Counted from the first letter of the stretch, positions 5,520-13,893 are shown. The stretch is 19,208 bases of DNA from an uncultured Dorea sp. (GCA_910579015.1 CAJTRO010000044.1:3631-22838), one strand, 5' to 3'. The notes: generated by a model from the sequence alone, not told the origin. Made by a program: numbers and translations.

Positions 5520-6923
5520 ATGGCAGAAGTGAGGGAGAAAGAGACCTTTATCAATCCATATGTCGTACAGATGGACAAGTTTGCGGATTCTCTGATACAT
5601 TTGTCGAAGACATTTCTTACGTTAGAGGAGTATAAGGGGACATTTTCGAAGGAAGAGATTGAGGAGATGTTCCTGAAGGTTACGGATAAGGTGTGTGAAA
5701 ACTGTGAGAAGAAGGAGTGGTGTCTTGGTGAGAACCGTGTCCATACATATCAGATGCTCTATGAGATCCTCTGTACGGTGGAGGAATTTGGCGCCGAGCT
5801 GAATGTAGAATTGAAGAGAAGCCTTCAGAAGCGTTGTATCAGGGCCCCGCGGTTCTTGAGAGAGACGCTTGAATCCTTTGAGAACATGAAGAAGATCATG
5901 ATGTGGAGTAATAAGATCGTGCAGAACCGGGAGGGGTACGCGCAGCAGCTGAACCATTTTGCGAAGATGATACAGCAGACCACGCGGGAGCTTGACGCCG
6001 GGATTTTTGAGGACGAGCATCTGGAGAAGCGGTTGAAGACGCAGCTTAAGAAGGGCGGGGCACGGATGCTGTCGTCTGTGTTCTATATGACGAACCAGGG
6101 AAAATATGAGATCCATCTCACGGTGAAGTCGATGAAGGGGCATGTGATCCCTACGAAGGAGCTGGCTTCGGTCGTGGGGACGTGTACGGGCCGGGTGATG
6201 ACGCCTCAGATGGGCGAGCGTCCGCTTGTGGGAGAGGAGTATTGTACGGTTGCCTGCGTGGAGAGCGCCCGTTTCCATACCTTGCAGGGAGTGGCGAAGA
6301 TCGGGAAGGGGTGCAGTAAGATATCCGGGGATACGTTTCTTATGACGGATCTGCCGGGAGGAAAGAAAGGGATCGCGCTGTCGGACGGCATGGGATCGGG
6401 GGAGGAGGCGTTCCGGGAGAGCAAGATGGTTGTCGAGATGCTGGAGGAGCTTTTAGAGGCGGGATTTCCGGTTACTATGGCGGTCCAGCTGATGAACACG
6501 GCGCTGGTGATCGCGAGGGAGGAGATACGGTTCTCCACTATCGACGCCAGCTTATTTGACTTGTATAACGGGACCTGTGAATTTGTCAAAGCGGGGGCGT
6601 CCACTACATTTATCAAGAGGAAGGACAAGGTTGAGACTATCACGTCCTCTTCTCTGCCGGTTGGAGTGGTCCGTGAGCTTGAGCTTGAGCCGGTGGAGCG
6701 CAGTCTTGAGGACGGGGACTATGTGGTGATGGTGACGGACGGGGTGCTGGATGCTCTGCCGGTGGGAGAGCAGGAGACGCTGATGGGCAAGTTTATAGAG
6801 GAGTCGAATATAGTCAATCCCAAGGAGCTGGCGCATCATATCCTTGAGCAGGTGCTGGAATGGACAGAAGAGGTGCCGGTGGATGATATGACGGTGCTGG
6901 TGATCGGGATCTGGAGGCTGTAG
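5520..6923 (+). CDS. spoIIE: SpoIIE-type PP2C serine phosphatase without the membrane domain
   Basis: The product has 467 residues. SpoIIE dephosphorylates the anti-anti-sigma factor SpoIIAA and so frees sigma-F in the forespore. The C-terminal PP2C domain (about 255-467) is complete: SGD (Asp271), ALSDGMGSGEEA (Asp289), VMVTDGVLDA (Asp407) and VPVDDMTVL (Asp455/456) line up with the metal-binding Asp residues of Bacillus SpoIIE. Before it lies the central region with the conserved cysteines C59-x2-C62-x5-C68 and a long helical stretch. Bacillus SpoIIE is 827 residues, with about 330 N-terminal residues forming ten membrane helices; none is present here. The space upstream holds divIC and a terminator, so the lost part is not hidden by a frameshift nearby. 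ATG 5520 is preferred to the in-frame TTG 5502, as AAAGGGGAG ends 7 nt before it. The location after divIC and before tilS is the classical one. Confidence 0.88.
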   Translation: MAEVREKETFINPYVVQMDKFADSLIHLSKTFLTLEEYKGTFSKEEIEEMFLKVTDKVCENCEKKEWCLGENRVHTYQMLYEILCTVEEFGAELNVELKRSLQKRCIRAPRFLRETLESFENMKKIMMWSNKIVQNREGYAQQLNHFAKMIQQTTRELDAGIFEDEHLEKRLKTQLKKGGARMLSSVFYMTNQGKYEIHLTVKSMKGHVIPTKELASVVGTCTGRVMTPQMGERPLVGEEYCTVACVESARFHTLQGVAKIGKGCSKISGDTFLMTDLPGGKKGIALSDGMGSGEEAFRESKMVVEMLEELLEAGFPVTMAVQLMNTALVIAREEIRFSTIDASLFDLYNGTCEFVKAGASTTFIKRKDKVETITSSSLPVGVVRELELEPVERSLEDGDYVVMVTDGVLDALPVGEQETLMGKFIEESNIVNPKELAHHILEQVLEWTEEVPVDDMTVLVIGIWRL

Positions 6924-6982
6924 GGCGCAGGCCGCAGGTATGGGATGCAGGGAAGCCGGCGGCAGGAATGAAGATATAGCTT

Positions 6983-7015
6983 GCTTTTTGGAGTGAAGTT
7001 CTATATATTTATACT
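6983..7015 (+). promoter_or_regulatory. Probable sigma-A promoter of the tilS operon
   Basis: TATACT at 7010-7015 is a good -10 box, 16 bp after TTGGAG (6988-6993). An alternative is TTGCTT (6981-6986) with TATATT (7004-7009) at 17 bp. Both would start transcripts around 7016-7022, at the edge of the inverted repeat at 7017-7038. Confidence 0.45.
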
Positions 7016-7016
7016 A

Positions 7017-7038
7017 CAAGACATGACGACGTGTCTTG
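7017..7038 (+). repeat. Inverted repeat at the 5' end of the tilS transcript
   Basis: CAAGACA (7017-7023) and TGTCTTG (7032-7038) are perfect 7-bp inverted copies around 8 nt. They lie just after the -10 box and directly before the GGAAGG ribosome binding site. It could be an operator or a 5' stabilising hairpin. There is no T-run. Confidence 0.6.
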
Positions 7039-7054
7039 TGGAAGGATGAAAGAC

Positions 7055-8449
7055 ATGTATCAGCGGGTAAAAGAGTATATCCGGCGTTATCATATGTTGA
7101 ACAGTGAGGATAGAGTGATTGCAGGCGTATCGGGAGGTGCAGATTCCATATGCCTTCTTTTCATGCTTATGGAACTTAAGAAGGAGATGGGCTTTGAGGT
7201 GACGGCGGTGCATGTCCATCACGGACTTCGGGGGGAGGCGGCCGATGCGGATGAGGCTTATGTGGAGAAGGTGTGCAGTGAGCAGGGGATCCGTCTTCAA
7301 AGCTTTCGTGAGGATGTGGGCAGATATGCAAAAGAGCACGGGCTGACGCTTGAAGAGGCGGGAAGGGATGTACGGCGCAGGGTGTTTCTGAGGGTGCTTG
7401 GGGAGACTGCGGGAACGAAGATCGCCCTTGCCCACCACCAGAATGATAATGTGGAGACGCTGATCTGGAATCTGTGCAGAGGATGTGCGCTTAGGGGTAT
7501 GGGCGGGATCGCGCCGGCGGCGGGCGTGTGGATACGGCCGCTTTTGTGCCTTCAAAGAGCGGAGATTGAATCATATCTTGAGAAACGGGGAATATCTTAT
7601 TGTACGGATGCATCGAATCTGGAGGATGATTTTACGAGGAACCGGATAAGGAATCATGTGATCCCTTATCTGACGGAGCAGGTGAACAGCCGGTCTGTGG
7701 CGCATATGGCAGAGGCTGTGGAGCAGATGCGTGTGATCGGGGAATATGCAGAGCAGGAGAGGAAGAGGTATGAGAAGCTCTGCGTCAGGTACGGTGCGGA
7801 TGGAAGGGCGGTCCTTAATGAAGAATGCTTCCGCCAGGTCCCGGAAGCCTTGCAGGGCTATGTGCTCCACGGGATGCTCTGCCGGACGGCAGGCAGGAGG
7901 AAGGACATCGAGGCATTGCATGTAAGGCTTCTTCTACAGCTTCTTACGAAGCAGACCGGACGCCGGCTTAACCTGCCTTACGGGATACAGGCAAGGCGGT
8001 GTTATGAAGGGATCGAGCTGTACCGGGCGGAGATATCCCGGACGGATGCCAAAGAGGGGCGTGCTCAGAGCTCAGGGGAGGAGACGGACGTTCCGGTGCG
8101 GATGCGGATTCTGGAACGCACGAAGGATATGGTAATATTTCCGGATTCCCCCTACACGAAATGGTTTGATTATGATATAATAAAGAGTACTGTACAAATC
8201 CGACACAGAGAGCCGGGGGATCGTATCATGATTTCAAAGAACGGGCATACCCAGAAGCTCAAGCAGTATTTTATCAATGAAAAGATTCCTCAAAGTCTGC
8301 GGGACGGAATATGGCTTGCGGCAGATGGGAAGGATATTATGTGGGTTGTCGGGTACAGGCAGAGCCAGAAGTATCAGATCACAGATAAGACCAGGAGGAT
8401 CCTGGAGATAGAATTTTACGGAGGACAAGACAGTGGCGGAGAGTATTAG
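7055..8449 (+). CDS. tilS: tRNA(Ile)-lysidine synthetase
   Basis: A 464-residue enzyme. TilS uses ATP and lysine to turn C34 of the CAU-anticodon tRNA-Ile into lysidine, so that it reads AUA instead of AUG; it is essential. The N-type ATP pyrophosphatase loop SGGADS (26-31) stands at the start. VHVHHGLRG and ALAHHQNDNVETLIWNLCRG follow, then the IRPLL and TRNRIRNHVIPYL motifs of the core. The C-terminal substrate-binding domain shows VQIRHREPGDRI and KLKQYFINEKIP. Possible starts are GTG 7031, ATG 7046 and ATG 7055. GGAAGG (7040-7045) touches 7046 but is 9 nt from 7055, so 7055 is chosen. It overlaps hprT by 17 nt, as in the tilS-hprT-ftsH block of many Firmicutes, which points to translational coupling. 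Confidence 0.95.
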   Translation: MYQRVKEYIRRYHMLNSEDRVIAGVSGGADSICLLFMLMELKKEMGFEVTAVHVHHGLRGEAADADEAYVEKVCSEQGIRLQSFREDVGRYAKEHGLTLEEAGRDVRRRVFLRVLGETAGTKIALAHHQNDNVETLIWNLCRGCALRGMGGIAPAAGVWIRPLLCLQRAEIESYLEKRGISYCTDASNLEDDFTRNRIRNHVIPYLTEQVNSRSVAHMAEAVEQMRVIGEYAEQERKRYEKLCVRYGADGRAVLNEECFRQVPEALQGYVLHGMLCRTAGRRKDIEALHVRLLLQLLTKQTGRRLNLPYGIQARRCYEGIELYRAEISRTDAKEGRAQSSGEETDVPVRMRILERTKDMVIFPDSPYTKWFDYDIIKSTVQIRHREPGDRIMISKNGHTQKLKQYFINEKIPQSLRDGIWLAADGKDIMWVVGYRQSQKYQITDKTRRILEIEFYGGQDSGGEY

Positions 8450-8960
8450 TGTTTTAATATCAGAAGAAGACGTTGCGAAGAGGATTGAAGAGATGGGCAG
8501 GCAGATCAGCGAGGAATACGAGGGAAAGCAGATCCATATGATCTGTGTCCTTAAGGGCGGTGTGTTCTTTATGTGCGAGCTTGCGAAGCGCGTGAGCGTG
8601 CCGGTATCGCTCGATTTTATGAGCGTAAGCAGTTACGGGGACGGGACGGCATCCAGCGGAGTTGTGAGGATAGCCAAGGATCTGGACGAATCCCTGGAGG
8701 GTAAGGATGTGCTTGTGGTTGAGGATATTATTGATTCGGGAAGGACGTTGTACTACCTGCTTGATATTCTGGCAAAGAGGCGCCCGGCGAGCATGAAGCT
8801 GTGTACCCTGCTTGACAAGCCGGACAGAAGGGTAAGAGATGTGAAAGTAGACTATGTGGGCTTTGAGATCCCGGATGAATTTGTTGTGGGATACGGTCTG
8901 GACTATGCGCAGAAATACAGGAATCTGCCTTATATCGGTATTGTCAGCGGGGTAGAGTAG
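8433..8960 (+). CDS. hprT: Hypoxanthine(-guanine) phosphoribosyltransferase
   Basis: A 175-residue purine-salvage enzyme. It joins hypoxanthine or guanine to PRPP to form IMP or GMP in the cytosol. The PRPP-binding signature VVEDIIDSGRTL (95-106), the KGG loop (41-43) and the mobile loop SVSSYGDGT (64-72) are intact. The end with VDYVGFEIPDEFVVGYGLDY is the usual base-binding segment. The start is GTG 8433 inside the tilS 3' end; GGAGGA (8420-8425) lies 7 nt upstream. The order tilS-hprT-ftsH is strongly conserved in Firmicutes. In Bacillus, HprT, TilS and FtsH are co-expressed, and the overlap here implies the same. Confidence 0.96.
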   Translation: MAESISVLISEEDVAKRIEEMGRQISEEYEGKQIHMICVLKGGVFFMCELAKRVSVPVSLDFMSVSSYGDGTASSGVVRIAKDLDESLEGKDVLVVEDIIDSGRTLYYLLDILAKRRPASMKLCTLLDKPDRRVRDVKVDYVGFEIPDEFVVGYGLDYAQKYRNLPYIGIVSGVE

Positions 8961-8977
8961 AAAGGGGTTTTGGGACA

Positions 8978-10822
8978 TTGAATGACAGAAAGGTGAGAGG
9001 ACTGAGCGGAGCCACGCTCTTGACGCTGGTGTTGTGTGTGTTCATTCTTTTGTGGTTTACCAATCAGTTTGACCAGAAGGAAGAAGAAGTAACGTGGAAG
9101 GAATTCGAGGAACTTGTTCAGGATAAGAGTGTAGAGAGCGTTGTGATCACGCAGAATAAGAACGTTCCGACCGGAAGAGTGACCGTGGAGCTTAAGGGCG
9201 CCGGGGGCGAGGAGAACTATAAGTACCTGTATGTCTCCGATGTCAATGTGATCCAGGAATATCTGAAGGATAAGAAGATCGAGTATGAGATGCCGGATGT
9301 CCGGGAGGACAGCTGGTTTGCGACGGTGGTGGTGCCGGTGCTCCTGACTCTTTTGGGCGTCATGCTGATCTTTACCGTGATGAACCGCCAGAGCGGCGGA
9401 GCCAATGCCAAGGCTATGAATTTTGGAAAGAGCCGTGCAAGGATGAGCATGGGCGGCGATAAGAGCATCACATTTTCCAAGGTTGCGGGACTTAAGGAGG
9501 AGAAGGAGGAGTTGGAGGAGATCGTAGATTTCCTGAAGGCTCCTAAGAAATATATCCAGGTGGGGGCGAGGATCCCCAAGGGAGTATTGCTGGTGGGACC
9601 TCCGGGAACCGGTAAGACGCTGCTTGCCAAGGCGGTGGCGGGAGAGGCGGGCGTGCCTTTCTTTACCATATCCGGTTCGGATTTCGTGGAGATGTTTGTC
9701 GGCGTAGGCGCGTCCCGCGTCAGGGATCTCTTCGAGGAGGCGAAGAAGAATTCGCCGTGTATTATCTTCATTGACGAGATTGACGCGGTGGCAAGACGGC
9801 GCGGAACCGGTATGGGCGGCGGCCATGACGAGAGAGAGCAGACCTTGAACCAGCTTCTGGTCGAGATGGATGGCTTCGGCGTCAATGAGGGCGTGATCGT
9901 GATGGCGGCAACTAACCGTGTAGACATTCTGGATCCTGCGATCCTGCGTCCGGGAAGATTCGACCGGCGGGTAATGGTAGGAAGGCCGGACATCCAGGGA
10001 CGGGAAGACATCCTGAAGGTACACGCCAAGGGGAAACCGCTCAGTGAAGAGATAGACTTAAGGCAGATTGCCCAGACAACCGCGGGCTTCACGGGTGCGG
10101 ATCTGGAGAATCTTCTGAATGAGGCGGCGATCCTTGCCGCGAAGGAGAACAGGGTATTCTTAAAGCAGGAGGATATCAAGCGGGCCTTCGTAAAGGTGGG
10201 TATCGGCGCGGAGAAGAAGAGCCGTGTGATCTCCGATAAGGAGAAGAGAATCACGGCGTTCCACGAGGCGGGACATGCGATTCTGTTCCATGTGCTTCCA
10301 GATGTGGGGCCGGTCTACAGTGTGTCGATCATTCCGACAGGAGGAGCGGGGGGCTATACGATGCCGCTTCCCGAGAATGATGAGATGTTCAACACGAGGG
10401 GCAAGATGCTTCAGGATATTACGGTTGCACTTGGCGGACGTGTTGCGGAGGAAGAGGTGCTGGATGATATCACAACCGGCGCTTCCCAGGATATCAAGCA
10501 GGCGACAAGCCTTGCAAAATCTATGGTGACCAAGTTCGGGATGTCCGAAGCGGTCGGCCTGATCAATTATGATAACGACAACGATGAAGTATTTATCGGC
10601 AGGGATCTTGCCCATGCGTCCAGGGGCTATGGAGAGAGCGTGGCCACAACGATTGATCAGGAAGTGAAGAGAATTATTGATGAATGCTATAACAGGGCAA
10701 GAGATGTGATCAGGAAATACGATGATGTACTTCATGCATGTGCAGAATTATTGCTGGAAAAAGAAAAAATCTCAAGGGAAGAATTTGAATCATTATTTGC
10801 GGGAGAAGTATCCGAAGCATAG
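8978..10822 (+). CDS. ftsH: ATP-dependent zinc metalloprotease FtsH
   Basis: A 614-residue membrane-anchored AAA+ protease that removes misfolded membrane proteins and selected regulators; in Bacillus it also affects sporulation. Membrane segment 1 lies at about 12-28 and segment 2 at about 114-134, with the external domain between them. The AAA core has Walker A GPPGTGKT (207-214), Walker B IIFIDEID (262-269) and the second region of homology with arginine fingers RPGRFDRR (324-331). The zinc-binding site is HEAGH (429-433). The start is a rare TTG (8978). No in-frame ATG lies nearby, and AAAGGGG (8961-8967) is 10 nt upstream. It follows hprT after 17 nt. No terminator follows; the GH13 gene starts 28 nt later, so the two are probably co-transcribed. 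Confidence 0.96.
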   Translation: MNDRKVRGLSGATLLTLVLCVFILLWFTNQFDQKEEEVTWKEFEELVQDKSVESVVITQNKNVPTGRVTVELKGAGGEENYKYLYVSDVNVIQEYLKDKKIEYEMPDVREDSWFATVVVPVLLTLLGVMLIFTVMNRQSGGANAKAMNFGKSRARMSMGGDKSITFSKVAGLKEEKEELEEIVDFLKAPKKYIQVGARIPKGVLLVGPPGTGKTLLAKAVAGEAGVPFFTISGSDFVEMFVGVGASRVRDLFEEAKKNSPCIIFIDEIDAVARRRGTGMGGGHDEREQTLNQLLVEMDGFGVNEGVIVMAATNRVDILDPAILRPGRFDRRVMVGRPDIQGREDILKVHAKGKPLSEEIDLRQIAQTTAGFTGADLENLLNEAAILAAKENRVFLKQEDIKRAFVKVGIGAEKKSRVISDKEKRITAFHEAGHAILFHVLPDVGPVYSVSIIPTGGAGGYTMPLPENDEMFNTRGKMLQDITVALGGRVAEEEVLDDITTGASQDIKQATSLAKSMVTKFGMSEAVGLINYDNDNDEVFIGRDLAHASRGYGESVATTIDQEVKRIIDECYNRARDVIRKYDDVLHACAELLLEKEKISREEFESLFAGEVSEA

Positions 10823-10850
10823 TAGATAATAATTAAAGGGGGATTACGGC

Positions 10851-12923
10851 ATGAATGAAAAGGCATTATTTTGTGATGGAACAGCGAATTATGTGATTCC
10901 ACAGGAGCCCCGGGAGAATGAGATTGTAAGATTACGCTTTCGTACAGCGAAGGATGATGTCCAGAGAGTCCGTCTGATGACGGCTGTGGGAGGATATGAT
11001 CTGCGAAAGGAGAAGGACTGCCGAGAGGAGAGAGAATTCGATTATTATACGATAAGCTGGCGTCTGAGCGAAACTCCGTTCCACTATTGTTTTGAGATCC
11101 GGGACGGAGAGGAGATACGCTATTACAGCAGGTGCGGTGTATCAAAGGAGATTGTGGAGCTCTATGAATTTGTCATTGTTCCGGGCTTTTCTACGCCGGA
11201 CTGGGCGAAGGGTGCGGTGATGTATCAGATATTTACCGACCGTTTCTGTAAAGGCGACAAGACCAATGACGTTGAGGACCGTGAATATTACTATATCGGA
11301 GGTTACAGCAGAAAGGTAACGGACTGGAATAAATACCCGGATACGATGGGCGTCCGGGAGTTCTATGGCGGGGATCTTCAAGGCGTTATAGACAAGCTGG
11401 ATTATCTTCAGGAGCTGGGTGTAGAGGTATTGTATTTCAATCCGCTGTTTGTATCTCCTTCGAACCATAAGTATGATATTCAGGATTATGATTATATAGA
11501 TCCACATTTTGGCGTGATTGTTGAAGATGGCGGAGAGGTTCTGCCGGAGGGAGAGACAGAGAACCATAAAGCCACGATGTACCAGAAGCGGGTGACGGAC
11601 CATAAGAATCTGGAAGCGAGCAACCAGCTGTTTATCAAGCTGGTGGAGGAGCTTCACAGGCGGGGGATGAAGATCATCCTCGACGGTGTGTTCAACCATT
11701 GTGGTTCCTTTAACAAGTGGATGGACCGTGAGCGGATCTATGAGGGACAGGAAGGTTATGATCCGGGAGCATATATATCCGCGGACAGTCCCTATAAGAG
11801 TTATTTCCATTTCCACAGGAGCGAGAAGGAGAGATGGCCGTATAATCCGGATTATGACGGGTGGTGGGGGCATGATACCCTGCCGAAGCTGAATTATGAG
11901 GATTCAGTCAAATTAGAGAACTATATTCTGTATATAGGAAAGAAGTGGGTATCTCCGCCGTATAATGTGGACGGATGGAGACTGGATGTGGCGGCTGATC
12001 TTGGGCAGACGAACGAGTATAACCATCTGTTCTGGAAGAAGTTCCGGGAGGCTGTCAAGGATGCGAACCCCAATGCACTGATACTTGCGGAGCATTATGG
12101 AGATCCGAGCGAGTGGCTCCAGGGGGACGAGTGGGATACGGTGATGAACTATGATGCCTTTATGGAGCCGGTGACCTGGTTTCTGACGGGCATGGAGAAG
12201 CACAGTGACGAGTACAGGGAAGAGCTGAGAGGGAATTCGGATAACTTCGTGGGTTCCATCATGCATCATATGGCGAATATGCTTACGCCGTCATTGCAGG
12301 TTGCGATGAATGAGCTGTCCAATCACGATCATTCCCGTTTCTTGACCAGGACGAACTATATGGTCGGCCGGGTGGAGAATCTGGGGGCGGAGGCGGCCAA
12401 TGAATATGTGAATCTGGGGATCATGCGGGAGGCCGTTGTGATGCAGATGACATGGGTTGGCGCGCCCACGATCTACTACGGGGACGAGGCTGGCGTCTGC
12501 GGATTTACGGATCCGGATAACAGGCGGACCTACCCGTGGGGATATGAGAACCGGGAGCTGATCAGCTTCCACAAGGAGATGATACGGATCCATAAGGAGC
12601 ATCCGGCGCTGCGCACGGGATCTCTTAACATATTGAATGGTTCGATCCGGGTGTCGGACGGCAATGACAATGAGTATAACATATTGGCATACGGGCGTTT
12701 CCAGGGAGACGACAGGATCGTTGTGATCGTCAATAACCGCAGTGAGCTTGCGGAGGTAACGGTTCCGGTATGGATGGCGGAGGTTCCTGTTAAATGCAGG
12801 ATGAAGAAGCTGATGTATACCTATCAGGACGGCTATTCTGTGGATTATGAGGAATATCTGGTCGAGAATGGAGAAGTGGTTGTGAATATGGGAGCGTATT
12901 CCGCGCTGGTGTTGTGCGGTTAG
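10851..12923 (+). CDS. Intracellular GH13 alpha-glucan hydrolase (neopullulanase / cyclomaltodextrinase type)
   Basis: A 690-residue glycoside hydrolase of family GH13 with no signal peptide, so it should act in the cytosol on imported or stored alpha-glucans. The first 110 residues resemble the N-terminal beta-sandwich (CBM34-like) of neopullulanases. The catalytic barrel has ILDGVFNHC (276-284), GWRLDVA with nucleophile Asp379, ILAEHYGD with acid/base Glu414 and LSNHDHSRF with Asp493. LPKLN (344-348) matches the MPKLN motif seen in the neopullulanase subgroup (GH13_20). A beta C-terminal domain closes the protein. AAAGGGGG (10835-10842) lies 8 nt upstream. The closeness to ftsH and shared terminator suggest a read-through unit with ftsH. 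Exact specificity (maltodextrin, cyclodextrin or pullulan) cannot be told from sequence alone. Confidence 0.88.
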   Translation: MNEKALFCDGTANYVIPQEPRENEIVRLRFRTAKDDVQRVRLMTAVGGYDLRKEKDCREEREFDYYTISWRLSETPFHYCFEIRDGEEIRYYSRCGVSKEIVELYEFVIVPGFSTPDWAKGAVMYQIFTDRFCKGDKTNDVEDREYYYIGGYSRKVTDWNKYPDTMGVREFYGGDLQGVIDKLDYLQELGVEVLYFNPLFVSPSNHKYDIQDYDYIDPHFGVIVEDGGEVLPEGETENHKATMYQKRVTDHKNLEASNQLFIKLVEELHRRGMKIILDGVFNHCGSFNKWMDRERIYEGQEGYDPGAYISADSPYKSYFHFHRSEKERWPYNPDYDGWWGHDTLPKLNYEDSVKLENYILYIGKKWVSPPYNVDGWRLDVAADLGQTNEYNHLFWKKFREAVKDANPNALILAEHYGDPSEWLQGDEWDTVMNYDAFMEPVTWFLTGMEKHSDEYREELRGNSDNFVGSIMHHMANMLTPSLQVAMNELSNHDHSRFLTRTNYMVGRVENLGAEAANEYVNLGIMREAVVMQMTWVGAPTIYYGDEAGVCGFTDPDNRRTYPWGYENRELISFHKEMIRIHKEHPALRTGSLNILNGSIRVSDGNDNEYNILAYGRFQGDDRIVVIVNNRSELAEVTVPVWMAEVPVKCRMKKLMYTYQDGYSVDYEEYLVENGEVVVNMGAYSALVLCG

Positions 12924-12934
12924 AGGAAATAAAG

Positions 12935-12971
12935 AAGGGGCTGGAACCGGGTGAACCGGCAGCCCCTTTTT
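12935..12971 (+). terminator. Terminator shared by the GH13 gene and convergent map
   Basis: AAGGGGCTG pairs perfectly with CAGCCCCTT around an inner CCGG/CCGG pair, then TTTTT. On the minus strand the same hairpin is followed by a TTCTTTATTT tract, so it can also end the map transcript coming from the right. Confidence 0.85.
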
Positions 12972-12999
12972 GATGCTTTAATTTCCTGCCTTATTTCCT

Positions 13000-13809
13000 T
13001 TAGCGGGTAAGGACTTCTACGCCGTCTTCCGTGACGAGGACCATGTATTCGATCTGGGCGGAGAGACCGTCGTCGATGGTGTAGACCGTCCAGTCGTCGT
13101 CTTCATCGACGAAGAAGTCAGGGCTTCCTTCGTTGACCATGGGTTCGATGGTGAACATCATGCCGGGAACGAGAACCATCTCGCTGCCCTTTGGGGTTAC
13201 ATAGCTGACGAAGGGCTCTTCGTGGAAATCAAGGCCGATGCCGTGTCCGCCGATGTCTTCTACGACGGAATAGCCGTGCTTTCTGGCATGGGTATTGATG
13301 GCATGGGCGATATCGCCGAGGTGTCCCCAGGGCTTTGCGGCCGCTAATCCCAGATCCACACATTCCTGGGTAACTCTTACGAGCCTTGCGGCATCAGGGG
13401 AGATATTCCCGATGGTGAACATGCGGGAGGCGTCGGAATAATAGCCGTCCAGGATTGTCGACACGTCCACGTTCAGGATGTCTCCGTCCTCAAGGATCTC
13501 ATATTCGCTTGGAATCCCGTGGCAGATGACGTTGTTAAGAGACGTGCATACGCTCTTGGGAAATCCGTCGTAGTTGAGCGGGGCGGGGATCCCGCCGTGC
13601 TCTGTCGTGAAATCGTAGACAAGACGGTCGATCTCAGCCGTGCTCATGCCCTCGCGGATGTGGGCGGCAACATGGTCGAGAACGGCGGTATTCAACGCTG
13701 CGCTTCTTTTGATGGCTTCAATCTGACGGGGTGTCTTGAGTAAAGAACGCTTGGGGACGATCTGCCCTCTGGCGGCCAGTTTCCATAACTTTATATCTAA
13801 TTTATCCAC
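13000..13809 (-). CDS. map: Methionine aminopeptidase, type I, with N-terminal extension
   Basis: A 269-residue enzyme that removes the first methionine from new proteins; it is cytosolic and usually essential. The metal ligands are in place: Asp115 (NVDVS), Asp126 (YYSDASR), His189 (GGHGIG), Glu222 (TIEPM) and Glu254 (QIEYM). Catalytic His97 (NNVICHGIP) and His196 (DFHEEP) are also present. About 25 residues (MDKLDIKLWKLAARGQIVPK) precede the usual start at the KTPRQIEAIK helix. They carry no CxxC and so are not a zinc finger. The GTG start at 13809 is supported by AGAGGT 7 nt upstream on the minus strand. Alone on this strand, it is divergent to pfkA and convergent to the GH13 gene. If family members have a duplicate map near the ribosomal genes, this one would be a second copy; the window cannot show that. 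Confidence 0.94.
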   Translation of the reverse strand: MDKLDIKLWKLAARGQIVPKRSLLKTPRQIEAIKRSAALNTAVLDHVAAHIREGMSTAEIDRLVYDFTTEHGGIPAPLNYDGFPKSVCTSLNNVICHGIPSEYEILEDGDILNVDVSTILDGYYSDASRMFTIGNISPDAARLVRVTQECVDLGLAAAKPWGHLGDIAHAINTHARKHGYSVVEDIGGHGIGLDFHEEPFVSYVTPKGSEMVLVPGMMFTIEPMVNEGSPDFFVDEDDDWTVYTIDDGLSAQIEYMVLVTEDGVEVLTR

Positions 13810-13849
13810 AGTATTACCTCTTTCCTATGTACGATTATCCTTATTTTCT

Positions 13850-13878
13850 ATTATACCACTTATGTCAAGTGGAAATTG
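13850..13878 (-). promoter_or_regulatory. Promoter of map with an inverted repeat filling its spacer
   Basis: On the minus strand a perfect TATAAT occupies 13855-13850. At 17-bp spacing the -35 box is CAATTT (13878-13873), a poor match. The spacer 13856-13872 is exactly the inverted repeat CCACTT-N5-AAGTGG. A minus-strand TTGACA also occurs within it, but no good -10 box lies 16-18 bp from it. Confidence 0.5.
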
Positions 13879-13893
13879 AACGAAATCCGGCTA

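Noticed and set aside
8930..8985. ATG at 8982 as the start of ftsH
   Set aside because: It is in a different frame and meets a stop after three codons; the TTG at 8978 gives the complete N-terminal membrane segment.
9217..10254. Long minus-strand open frames (up to 364 codons) opposite ftsH
   Set aside because: They are antisense shadows of a well-conserved gene with strong codon bias; the proteins are His/Arg/Leu/Ser-rich with no recognisable domain.
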